Below, in pieces: positions 1 through 7,025 of a DNA stretch of 21,358 bases. This DNA is from JADHUC01 sp964617665. Lineage in GTDB: Bacteria; Planctomycetota; Planctomycetia; Pirellulales; Pirellulaceae. A model generated the notes under the pieces. That model searched no databases. It was not told the DNA's origin and worked only from the letters and a program-made list of their open reading frames with translations. The stretch lies in the NCBI GenBank assembly GCA_964617665.1, contig CAZUAH010000227.1:1-21358 (forward strand), written 5' to 3'. A program made the position numbers and the translations under genes. Numbering within the stretch: the first letter of the stretch is position 1; each line of letters begins with the position of its first letter.

Positions 1-56
1 CGCCGAGCCGAAAGCGCGGGAAGACACGGCTCAGCGGGAGCTTCGCCCTCCCGAAG
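1..56. repeat. Truncated palindromic intergenic repeat at the left edge
   Basis: Positions 1-10 pair with 27-36 (9 of 10 bases, 16-nt loop). The same stretch continues into a second hairpin, CGGGAG at 35-40 with CTCCCG at 48-53. The unpaired right half (37-56, including GGGAGCTTCGCCCTCCC) suggests its mate lies left of the window, so this would be one arm of a longer palindrome. From memory, planctomycete genomes carry many intergenic copies of similar GGGAGCTTCGCCCTCCC-type elements, but I cannot verify that here. I see no coding potential in it. Confidence 0.5.
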
Positions 57-120
57 ACCGGTAACGGAATGCTTGCGAATCATCGAGACGAGAAGTCGGG
101 TGGCTGCGGTCAAGGCGTTT

Positions 121-174
121 GGGACGAGCGCCGAGCCTCCAGAAGTGACTCACTGGGGGCTCGCCACTCGTTCC
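121..174. repeat. Long imperfect inverted repeat (22-nt arms)
   Basis: The left arm 121-142 and the right arm 153-174 match as reverse complements at 18 of 22 positions, and two of the four differences would be G-U pairs in RNA. The 10-nt loop is 143-152. Its middle also contains the small palindrome AGTGA-C-TCACT. It lies in the gene-free leader before the Bax-inhibitor-like gene. Short ORFs on both strands cross it, but the symmetry explains the sequence better than coding does. It may be a dispersed intergenic repeat or a processed RNA hairpin. Confidence 0.5.
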
Positions 175-225
175 TCGTGGATCGACCCCAGCCACACACA
201 TGCAGAAATCGCAGGGACTACGCAG

Positions 226-250
226 AAATGGCCATTTAGACTGGCCTTTT
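226..250. terminator. Weak terminator-like hairpin
   Basis: GGCCA at 230-234 pairs with TGGCC at 242-246 around a 7-nt loop, followed at once by TTTT (247-250). AAA at 226-228 can extend the stem past one mismatch. The stem is short, so termination is only possible. If real, it would end a transcript entering from the left, about 70 bp before the Bax-inhibitor-like gene. Confidence 0.25.
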
Positions 251-305
251 GGTCGCATAAGGCGGTATACTTCTCTTATCTGTGAAAGCCTTAACGAAAC
301 CAAAT

Positions 306-310
306 GGAGG
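306..310 (+). promoter_or_regulatory. Shine-Dalgarno GGAGG that fixes the start at 318
   Basis: GGAGG lies 7 nt before ATG 318. An in-frame ATG at 282 would add 12 residues (MKALTKPNGGND) that read straight through this site and resemble no signal or membrane segment. The downstream start is therefore preferred. Confidence 0.7.
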
Positions 311-317
311 GAATGAT

Positions 318-1037
318 ATGAGCTACGCCGACAACCCTTATGCTTCGCCGGGGACAACGTTTGCCGCCCACGCCGCTGCCGACGAGCGGGCGGATTTCAT
401 CGCCAAGACGTATATCCACTTGGCGGGGGCAATCACGGCCTTCATTGTCCTTGAGGCCATCCTGCTGAATCTCCCAGGGATCGATGGTCTAGTCATGAGG
501 ATGATCGGTGCTCAATACAGTTGGCTGGTGGTACTTGGGCTATTCATGGTTGTAAGTTGGATCGCCAACAGTTGGGCATCGTCGGCCATCTCGCCGGCCA
601 AGCAGTATTGCGGATTGGGGCTCTACGTGGTGGCCGAGGCGGTGATTTTTGTTCCTTTGTTGTGGTTTGCGAACTTGAAAGACACAGGGATCATTCCAAC
701 TGCCGCCGTCACCACGCTGCTGCTGTTCGGCGTGCTCACTGGAATTGTGTTTGTCACGCGCAAGGATTTCTCGTTCCTGCGTGGCATCTTGATATTCGGC
801 GGTTTTGCGGCGATGGGACTGATTGTGGTCGCCATTGTCTTCCGGGCTGACCTTCTTGGGCCGATTTTTACCTACGCGATGATCGCCCTGGCGTGTGGGT
901 ACATTCTGTATTCGACGTCAAATGTGCTGCATCACTACCGTATCGGCCAGCACGTTGCGGCGTCGTTGGCGTTGTTCGCTGCAGTGGCCCTGTTGTTCTG
1001 GTACATCTTGCGGTTGTTCATGGCGTCCCGCGACTGA
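318..1037 (+). CDS. Bax inhibitor-1 / YccA-like multi-pass membrane protein
   Basis: This is a 239-residue integral inner-membrane protein with about seven hydrophobic segments, roughly residues 33-51, 67-87, 98-118, 125-146, 155-176, 181-198 and 212-234. The soluble N-terminus of about 30 residues (ADNPYASPG) is short. Size, helix spacing and the C-terminal YxTSN...LFWYILRLF pattern fit the BI-1/YccA family. Those proteins are putative channels, with leak of calcium or protons in some homologues and interaction with FtsH for E. coli YccA. The motif usually read as Y/F-D-T before the last helix is Y-S-T here (S199), and the LYLD motif of the last helix reads LFAA (A222), so the acidic pair proposed as a pH sensor seems absent. 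The start is ATG 318 with GGAGG 7 nt upstream. The gene stands alone, with repeat-bearing spacers on both sides. The substrate is unknown. Confidence 0.82.
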   Translation: MSYADNPYASPGTTFAAHAAADERADFIAKTYIHLAGAITAFIVLEAILLNLPGIDGLVMRMIGAQYSWLVVLGLFMVVSWIANSWASSAISPAKQYCGLGLYVVAEAVIFVPLLWFANLKDTGIIPTAAVTTLLLFGVLTGIVFVTRKDFSFLRGILIFGGFAAMGLIVVAIVFRADLLGPIFTYAMIALACGYILYSTSNVLHHYRIGQHVAASLALFAAVALLFWYILRLFMASRD

Positions 1038-1078
1038 GAATCGGACGACAACCGCCGTTACGTTCGTCAATTCTGTCC

Positions 1079-1208
1079 ACCTCTCCCAGTGGGAGAGGTC
1101 GGGCCGAAAAGGCCTGGGAGAGGGGCCGTATGTGCAGTTCAAAAACCGTAAGCCCTTGCCCCCTCCCGGCCGCTACTGCGTCCTGCCTCCCCCGCTGAGC
1201 GGGAGAGG
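1079..1208. repeat. REP-like hairpin pair in the spacer after the Bax-inhibitor-like gene
   Basis: The first hairpin is ACCTCTCCC (1079-1087), loop AGT, GGGAGAGGT (1091-1099), a perfect 9-bp stem. A small GGCC-GAAAA-GGCC hairpin follows at 1102-1114, then GGGAGAGGGGCC. A second hairpin at 1186-1208 has the related stem CCTC(C)CCCGC, loop TGA, GCGGG(A)GAGG, with one mismatch. Both carry the same GGGAGAGG arm, so they look like two copies of a short palindromic element in this 276-bp spacer. Neither has a T-run, so a classical terminator is unlikely. They may protect mRNA 3' ends or be dispersed repeats. No gene is visible here. Confidence 0.55.
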
Positions 1209-1313
1209 TGACAGAAATTCTTCACCCCCCACCCTCCTGACCGCAACTTCCACCCAACCTGTTTTGCATCCGAGACGCTTGCCCGCCCGCTGACGTCCAA
1301 AGGAGATTATGTC

Positions 1314-2564
1314 ATGAAGCTTCGTCACGTCTGTCTGTTGTTTGCGTTGGTACTATGGCTGCCCTTGCTGGCTGTTGGCGATGATTGGACTCGCTTCCGG
1401 GGGCCAAATGGTACTGGTCAGAGTGACGCCAGTGGGATTCCCACGACCTGGACCAACAACGACTACAAGTGGCGAGTGGAACTGCCAGGGATCAGCAACG
1501 CTTCGCCGGTTATCTCTGGCGAGCAAGTCTTCGTCACCTCGGCCAATCAGGAGGACGGCACTCGGCATATCCACTGCCTGAAAACGGCGGATGGCAGCGT
1601 GATCTGGCAGCAGTCTTTTGGCGCGACAACATTCGACTTGGCTAACTCAACCGCATACGACACCGCGACGCCGACGGTGGACGTCGACCACGTGTACATG
1701 GCTTGGGGTACGCCCGACGAGTACGCTGTTGTGGCACTCGGCCGGAAAGAGGGCAACGAAGTGTGGCGGCGCGATTTGGGGCCGTTTAACGGAGACCACG
1801 GCTATGGTGCGTCGCCGATTTTGTGCGGAGACATGTTGATCTTGCCCAACGAACAGACTGGCCCAAGTTCAATCGTCGCGTTGGATCGTCTGACCGGTAA
1901 GACGCGATGGCAGACCGACCGGCGAATGGTGAAGACGGCGTACGCGACGCCGTTCATCTATCGGGACGGCGACGGGCCTGCTCAGTTGATCTTTGCGTCC
2001 AGCGCACACGGTGTCAGCAGCCTGGATCCACAGACCGGCAAGTCGAATTGGGAACTGGGCGATGTGTTTGGCGAAATCCGAGTGGTCGGGTCGCCGGTGC
2101 TCGCGTCGGGTTTGATCTTCTCGCAATGCGGAGGCGGTCGCGGCGGTAAGCGGATGGTTGCCGTCAAACCGGGCGATCCCGCCGTTGGTACCGAGGCAAA
2201 ACTGGCCTACGAAATCAAGGACTCGTTGCCTTACGTCCCCACGCCGATTGCGAAGGGCGATTTACTGTTCTTTGTCAGCGACGGTGGTGTGGCGAGCTGT
2301 ATCGATGCGCCGAGTGGCGAGCGTCTGTGGCGCGAACGTATAGATGGTAACTACTTTGGCTCGCCAATTTGCATCGAGGATCGGATCTACATCATTTCCC
2401 GAGGTGGCGAAGTGGTCGTATTTGCCGTAGCTGACGAGTTCAAGATTCTGGGCCGTACCGATCTGGAGGAACCCAGCCACAGCACTCCGGCCGTGGCCGA
2501 CGGTGTCCTGTATTTGCGCACCTTGTCGCACGTGATGGCGGTCGGTGGTGGCCAAGGGAGCTGA
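1314..2564 (+). CDS. Secreted PQQ-type beta-propeller protein
   Basis: This 416-residue protein starts with a Sec signal peptide (charged MKLRH, then a hydrophobic run, cleavage near residue 22 after LLAVG). The mature protein opens with DDWTRFRGPNGTG, the usual start of planctomycete quinoprotein-like propellers. Repeated blades follow, each with a variant of the strand pattern 'V..A.d..tG...W...' (for example ALDRLTGKTRW near residue 190, SLDPQTGKSNW and CIDAPSGERLW). Such proteins form a BamB/alcohol-dehydrogenase-like propeller outside the cytoplasm. Most bind no PQQ and probably act as scaffolds or bind polymers. No heme C motif (CxxCH) or dehydrogenase calcium-site signature is visible, so enzyme activity is doubtful. 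AAAGGAG (1299-1305) lies 8 nt before ATG 1314. The next gene starts 112 bp downstream, and a shared transcript is possible but unproven. Confidence 0.85.
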   Translation: MKLRHVCLLFALVLWLPLLAVGDDWTRFRGPNGTGQSDASGIPTTWTNNDYKWRVELPGISNASPVISGEQVFVTSANQEDGTRHIHCLKTADGSVIWQQSFGATTFDLANSTAYDTATPTVDVDHVYMAWGTPDEYAVVALGRKEGNEVWRRDLGPFNGDHGYGASPILCGDMLILPNEQTGPSSIVALDRLTGKTRWQTDRRMVKTAYATPFIYRDGDGPAQLIFASSAHGVSSLDPQTGKSNWELGDVFGEIRVVGSPVLASGLIFSQCGGGRGGKRMVAVKPGDPAVGTEAKLAYEIKDSLPYVPTPIAKGDLLFFVSDGGVASCIDAPSGERLWRERIDGNYFGSPICIEDRIYIISRGGEVVVFAVADEFKILGRTDLEEPSHSTPAVADGVLYLRTLSHVMAVGGGQGS

Positions 2565-2676
2565 ATTAGTTGCCAGACGCAAAACACCACAAGGCGTGCA
2601 AGAAAAGGGCGACCGTGTTAGACTATGCGGATGTTTGAAGGCGACGATTCCGATGGGCTTGAATGGAGGATAAGCC

Positions 2677-3654
2677 GTGGCCTATAGCAGGCGTAACGCA
2701 TCAGGCAATGGGCAACGACCCGAACAGCAGCACGACGACGGTCGGCGTGATTTCTTGAAGAAGGCCGGGACGCTTCCGGTGGCACTGGCCGCGGGTGCAA
2801 GTGCGTCTAGTGTGGCTGGGGCGCAGACCGACCGTTCGGCCCTGCCTCAAATCAAGCTGGGACCACACTCGATTTCGCGGTTGATTTGCGGCAACAACTG
2901 CTTCGGCGGCGGCTCGCATTTGTCATGCTTCGTCAATTATGAGATGCGTGCGTACTACACGACCGAGCAGATTCTGAAGACCCTGCGGCGGTGCGAGCAG
3001 GTGGGCATCAACTGCTGGCAGTCCGGCCTGGGCAATATCGAGATGTACAGAGATTTCGTCGACCAAGGCTTGAAGATGCATTACATCGCCATTGCGGCTG
3101 GCGACCCGTCGGGCATCCAAAAATTGAAGGACGGAGGATGTATCGCCATCGCTCATCACGGCGAAGTGACTGACCGCCTGTTCAAGAGCGGCAAGATCGA
3201 CGACATGCACGACTACTTGAAACGAGTACGAGATGCTGGCTTGCAAGTCGGTGTGTCGACGCACATGCCTGCCGTGGTAGATACCATCGAGTCGAAGGAT
3301 TGGGATCTGGACTACTACATGACCTGCGTTTACGAACGGCATCGCACCAGGGACGAATTGAAGGAACTGATGGGATACACTCCAATTCCCGAGCGCGAGG
3401 TCTACCTGGAGGAGGATCCGCCGCGCATGTTCAAGGCCATGCAACAGACCGATCGGCCGTGTCTGGCCTTCAAATTCCTTGCCGCCGGTCGGCTATCGGA
3501 TCGACGCCACTGGGTCGAGCAAGCATTCCGGCAGACGTACGAATCGATCAAGTCCATTGATGCCGCCATTGTGGGAATCTACGATCGTTACAGCGACCAG
3601 CCGGCCGAGAACGCGGCAATGGTGAGGCGATTCGGCAACATCGTCGCGACTTGA
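2677..3654 (+). CDS. Tat-exported aldo/keto-reductase-like TIM-barrel protein
   Basis: This 325-residue protein has a clear twin-arginine signal: R23-R24 in GRRDFLKKAG, a moderately hydrophobic alanine-rich stretch to about residue 48, then a likely cleavage site (VAGAQ). Export through Tat implies folding in the cytoplasm, often with a cofactor. The rest resembles the aldo/keto reductase barrel: SRLICGNNCFGGG near residue 70, VGIN at 109-112, and DAGLQVGVSTH, which matches the usual GvSnH strand. The catalytic signature is degenerate, because Q115 stands where the family has the Asp of the D-T-A-x-x-Y-G motif and the Tyr is missing there. It may be a binding protein or an enzyme of another kind. 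The start is GTG 2677 with GGAGGA (2665-2670) 6 nt upstream. No in-frame ATG gives a complete Tat signal. The large glycoside hydrolase lies 179 bp downstream. Confidence 0.75.
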   Translation: MAYSRRNASGNGQRPEQQHDDGRRDFLKKAGTLPVALAAGASASSVAGAQTDRSALPQIKLGPHSISRLICGNNCFGGGSHLSCFVNYEMRAYYTTEQILKTLRRCEQVGINCWQSGLGNIEMYRDFVDQGLKMHYIAIAAGDPSGIQKLKDGGCIAIAHHGEVTDRLFKSGKIDDMHDYLKRVRDAGLQVGVSTHMPAVVDTIESKDWDLDYYMTCVYERHRTRDELKELMGYTPIPEREVYLEEDPPRMFKAMQQTDRPCLAFKFLAAGRLSDRRHWVEQAFRQTYESIKSIDAAIVGIYDRYSDQPAENAAMVRRFGNIVAT

Positions 3655-3698
3655 GTTGCGGCGTGCGATCCGCTGGAGCACCTGATTCCTTTGACGGC

Positions 3699-3762
3699 AT
3701 ATTCTTGTCCGCTATATTCTTGCCTGGACCGAACTTGGCACGACTATGTTTGGCAAGAATAT
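3699..3762. repeat. Three copies of ATATTCTTG (two direct, one inverted) before the hydrolase gene
   Basis: ATATTCTTG occurs at 3699-3707 and 3714-3722 on the plus strand, 15 bp start to start. It occurs on the minus strand at 3754-3762. The second and third copies extend to an 11-bp perfect inverted repeat, ATATTCTTGCC (3714-3724) with GGCAAGAATAT (3752-3762), with a 27-nt spacer. The cluster ends 72 bp before ATG 3834. Its arrangement and position suit an operator for a DNA-binding regulator, but an mRNA hairpin is also possible. Confidence 0.45.
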
Positions 3763-3823
3763 TTCTCGCACCATCGAACTTGAAGATGCTCTCGGAAGCC
3801 TACAAGCGGCATCAGTTACATAC

Positions 3824-3827
3824 GGAG
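3824..3827 (+). promoter_or_regulatory. Shine-Dalgarno GGAG that fixes the hydrolase start
   Basis: GGAG lies 6 nt before ATG 3834. The reading frame is open back to 3651, but the added residues would place about 60 amino acids ahead of a complete signal peptide (MNARQIWLIVVLLTIASS), and they would overlap the repeat cluster at 3699-3762. The start at 3834 is therefore chosen. Confidence 0.65.
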
Positions 3828-3833
3828 TTTTGC

Positions 3834-6800
3834 ATGAACGCTCGACAGATTTGGCTGATTGTCGTCCTCCTGACTATCGCTAGCTCGCTGCACGGGGAGT
3901 CCATCTGGATCGAGGGCGAAGATGCGCAGACGAAGCAGGCGACGCGGCATCCTTGGTATGACCAGGTTAAGAAGGAAGTTTTGTCGGGCGGACAATGGAT
4001 CAGCCATTTCGATGCGCGAAAGCAGGGGTTGGCTGGATACAATTTCGATGCAACGAGTGCCGGCGAGTACACGTTTTGGCTACGAGCCAACCACGTCAAG
4101 TCCTCTTTGTCCTATCGATTGAACAACGGCCAGTGGCAGGCGATCGATCTTTCGCGAGGCCAACGCGGTGCGATGAATATCGCGGCCGACAACAAGCCCG
4201 ATCTTCGGTTCATCTCGTGGGCCAAGGTCGGTGCCGTTCAATTGAAGGCCGGAGCGAACTCGCTGGAGTTTCGCATGGACTCCGGGGCACAGAATCATGG
4301 GGCGATCGACTGCTTCTGCTTGACGACCGATGCTTGGGTGCCGTCAGGAGCGACCAAGCCGGGTGCTGCCGGGGCATCACAAGAGACTCCCGCCGGTCCG
4401 GAAGACGCGATCTGGATCGAGGGTGAATCGGCCAGGGTTAAGAGTGTCAAGCCGCACGGTTGGTACGACGATGTCAAAAAGGACACGTTGTCGGGCGGCC
4501 GGTGGATCTCCAACTATTCCGATGACCATGTTGGCACGGTTCGCTACGAATTCGATGTGGTCGAAGCCGATACGTTCAACTTCTGGATGCGAGCCAACCC
4601 GCTTCGTGCGAATCTGTCTTACAGGCTGGACGGCAGCGGACAATGGTCAGCCATCGATCTGACCAAGGACCAACGCGGTTTGATGAACATCGCGTCCGAC
4701 AACAAGCCGGACATGCGTTTCATCACGTGGGTCAAGGTAGGCAAGGTCGATCTATCCGCGGGGAAGCACACGATTGAATTCAGGATGGACAGCGGATTGC
4801 AGAATCACGGTGCAATCGACTGCTTCACATTTGTCCGCATCCCCTTTGTCCCGAGCGGAGCCCGCAAACCGTCGGTGAAATCCGGCAGTGCCGGTCCCGC
4901 AGAATGGTTTCCCGTGATTTTCGACGACGATCCGTTGTCGCCGGACTCGGTGATCGACATGAGTCATTTGATCGAGGCGCCGGCGGGCGAGAAGGGCTTC
5001 CTGAAACGCGACGGACCGCGACTACGTTTCGAGCAAGCTGATGGTGCCACCAAGTTTTGGGCTATCAACACGGGGCCTGGCGACAAGAGCCCGGACGAGA
5101 TGGTGCAGGCGGCGAAGTGGTTCCGCAAGCACGGAATCAACTTGGTTCGCCAGCATACCATGGTCAACGCGGCCGGGCTGCTGGATGCGAACGGGGACTT
5201 TGACGCGGACCGTCTGGATCAATACGACCGTTGGTTCGCCGCGTTAAAGGAGCAAGGCATATACACGACGTGGTCGGTCATCTATCCGCACCACGGGCCG
5301 TTCCTGCAGAAGCACGATGGATATGATCCCGACCTTTTTGCTGAGTTGGATCGAGGTGACGAGCACCATGATGGCAACCGGCAGGCGATCGTCGTGAACG
5401 ACTTCATCAACCTGGACCGCCGCCTGCAGGACATTGCGTTCCGCTATTTCGACAAGCTGTTGAACCATACCAATCGTTACACCGGGCTGAAATACAAAGA
5501 CGATCCGGCGCTTGCCATTTTGGAGTTCCAGAATGAAAGCAATGTGTTCTTCCACACGTTGAATTCCTTGCGAGGCGACAAATATCCGCTGTTCGCCAAG
5601 GCTGTGCGTCGCATGTTCTTCCAGTTCGTCAAGAACAAATACGGCGACCAAGCGGCGGTGGCAAAGGCATGGAGCGACCGCTGGGATCGCGACGACAAAT
5701 GGGAGTCCGGTGAGCTGGGGTTGATGGGCGCGTACCATTGGGGAAGTGATGGGCCGCTGCACGAATTCAAGGGCCAACAGCGCCGTGCAGGCGACTACAT
5801 CGAGTTTCTGGCTCGATTACAGCGAGACTATTACGCACGACGAGAGAACGAAGTTCGACAAGCCGGCTTCGGCGGTGTTACGGTGACGACGGCCTGGAAA
5901 TCCGGTGGCCCCGCGGCCAGTATGGCAAATCTGTACGCCGATACGGCGGCGGACATGATCGACCGCCACAACTACTTCGGAGGCGGTGCCGGCGGGCACG
6001 CGATAGTCGAAGGCAATGTCAGCAATCAGACTCATCTGGATCAGCCAGGCCGTGGGCTTCTGAGTCTCGCATTGTTTCAAGTGGAAGATCGGCCGTTCGG
6101 TATCAGCGAATGGTCGATGATGCCGCCAGCGCCGTTCAAAGCCGAGGCCGCGCCGTTGTACGCCTTCTACGGCATGGGGCTTCAGGGTTGGGATGCAGTC
6201 TATCACTTCGCTTGCGGTTCGCATCGCATGGGCGACGGCTGGCCGAACCTGCGCAAGTACGTTACCGAGACGCCGCACTATCTGGGGCAGTTTCCAGCGT
6301 TGGCCTGTGCTGTGCACAACAATCACATCAAGGAAGGCGATTCCGTCGCGGTAAGACGCTTGACACGCGATGACGTTTTCGCCGGTAGGGATGTTCTTGG
6401 GCAGGCGTTGTCCGGAGGTAGTCACGACGAAAAGGAATTGGTTGGCAAACTGGCGACTCCGCCGGAAGCCGTCGCGATCGGCCGCGTTACGATCGCCTTT
6501 GGCAAAGAGTCGGTGCTCGAGCAGAATCTGTCACCGCATTGGGATCAACAGGCAGAGGCGATAACGTCGACCACGGGCGAGCTTGTCTGGCGCTATGGCG
6601 ACCGGCTTGTCGAGGTACGTTCGGCCAAGACTCAGGGCGTGATTGGTTTCGCGCAAGGCCGCGTTGTGGAACTGCCTGGCGTGACTGCCACGATCCATAC
6701 TCCGTTCGTGTCACTCATCTTCACACCGCTGGACGATGATGCCTTGGAACGCTCGAACCACATCCTGATTACCGCGATGGCTCGGGACAAACAGACGGGT

Positions 6801-7025
6801 GCAGTGTACAACGGCGACTGGTCGCGTTTGGAGCAAATGGGCGGTCCACCTCTCTTGATGGAACCTGTGCAGGCATCTCTTCAGCTGAAGGGCCCAACGC
6901 CGGTCCAGGTACGAGCACTGGATATCTATGGGGTCCCCACCGAAACGGCTGTCGACGTCACGTCCGACGGGAGCTTCTCTATCGATGGAACCTATCAGAC
7001 CTATTACTACGAAGTAAAACGGTAG
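3834..7025 (+). CDS. Secreted clan GH-A-like glycoside hydrolase with two duplicated beta-sandwich modules
   Basis: This 1063-residue protein has a Sec signal peptide (residues 1 to about 20). Two closely similar modules follow, residues 22 to about 175 and 191 to about 345. Each starts IWIEGE and ends with MDSG.QNHGAIDCF and VPSGA.KP, which looks like a carbohydrate-binding beta-sandwich. From about residue 358 a TIM barrel begins, with WFRKHGINLVRQH, then FQNES with E568 as the probable acid/base, and GISEW with E759 as the candidate nucleophile. These sites suggest clan GH-A, near GH5/GH42-type enzymes, though I cannot assign a family. The C-terminal 200 or so residues look all-beta (SLIFTPLDDD, then LQLKGPTPVQVRALDIYG), like the accessory domains of such enzymes. 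The substrate is unknown. It probably acts on a plant or algal polysaccharide outside the cytoplasm (inference). The gene is alone, preceded by a possible operator and followed by a long structured spacer. Confidence 0.8.
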   Translation: MNARQIWLIVVLLTIASSLHGESIWIEGEDAQTKQATRHPWYDQVKKEVLSGGQWISHFDARKQGLAGYNFDATSAGEYTFWLRANHVKSSLSYRLNNGQWQAIDLSRGQRGAMNIAADNKPDLRFISWAKVGAVQLKAGANSLEFRMDSGAQNHGAIDCFCLTTDAWVPSGATKPGAAGASQETPAGPEDAIWIEGESARVKSVKPHGWYDDVKKDTLSGGRWISNYSDDHVGTVRYEFDVVEADTFNFWMRANPLRANLSYRLDGSGQWSAIDLTKDQRGLMNIASDNKPDMRFITWVKVGKVDLSAGKHTIEFRMDSGLQNHGAIDCFTFVRIPFVPSGARKPSVKSGSAGPAEWFPVIFDDDPLSPDSVIDMSHLIEAPAGEKGFLKRDGPRLRFEQADGATKFWAINTGPGDKSPDEMVQAAKWFRKHGINLVRQHTMVNAAGLLDANGDFDADRLDQYDRWFAALKEQGIYTTWSVIYPHHGPFLQKHDGYDPDLFAELDRGDEHHDGNRQAIVVNDFINLDRRLQDIAFRYFDKLLNHTNRYTGLKYKDDPALAILEFQNESNVFFHTLNSLRGDKYPLFAKAVRRMFFQFVKNKYGDQAAVAKAWSDRWDRDDKWESGELGLMGAYHWGSDGPLHEFKGQQRRAGDYIEFLARLQRDYYARRENEVRQAGFGGVTVTTAWKSGGPAASMANLYADTAADMIDRHNYFGGGAGGHAIVEGNVSNQTHLDQPGRGLLSLALFQVEDRPFGISEWSMMPPAPFKAEAAPLYAFYGMGLQGWDAVYHFACGSHRMGDGWPNLRKYVTETPHYLGQFPALACAVHNNHIKEGDSVAVRRLTRDDVFAGRDVLGQALSGGSHDEKELVGKLATPPEAVAIGRVTIAFGKESVLEQNLSPHWDQQAEAITSTTGELVWRYGDRLVEVRSAKTQGVIGFAQGRVVELPGVTATIHTPFVSLIFTPLDDDALERSNHILITAMARDKQTGAVYNGDWSRLEQMGGPPLLMEPVQASLQLKGPTPVQVRALDIYGVPTETAVDVTSDGSFSIDGTYQTYYYEVKR
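3897..4870 (+). repeat. In-frame tandem duplication encoding the two N-terminal modules
   Basis: Unit 1 runs from about 3897 to 4365 and unit 2 from about 4404 to 4870, offset by 507 bases. The DNA itself stays similar, for example CAACGCGGT followed by TGATGAA and then GACAACAAGCC in both, so the duplication is probably not ancient. A 15-30 residue linker rich in Ala, Gly and Pro separates the units (GAAGASQETPAGP). Confidence 0.75.

Noticed and set aside
249..271. Possible promoter TTGGTC / TATACT before the Bax-inhibitor-like gene
   Set aside because: The spacer is only 11 nt, too short for sigma70, and no better -35 lies 17 nt upstream of TATACT.
31..357. 108-codon minus-strand ORF over the left-edge repeats
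   Set aside because: Its sequence follows the two palindromes and overlaps the start of the Bax-inhibitor-like gene, so it is probably a translated repeat.
3735..3755. Possible sigma54 promoter (TTGGCACGACTATGTTTGGC)
   Set aside because: The TGGCACG half matches, but the GC of the -12 element is not at the required 10-bp distance from the GG. The ATATTCTTG repeats explain this stretch better.
5817..6425. 202-codon open frame on the minus strand
   Set aside because: It is antisense to the hydrolase barrel. Its composition and lack of a ribosome-binding site fit a shadow frame.
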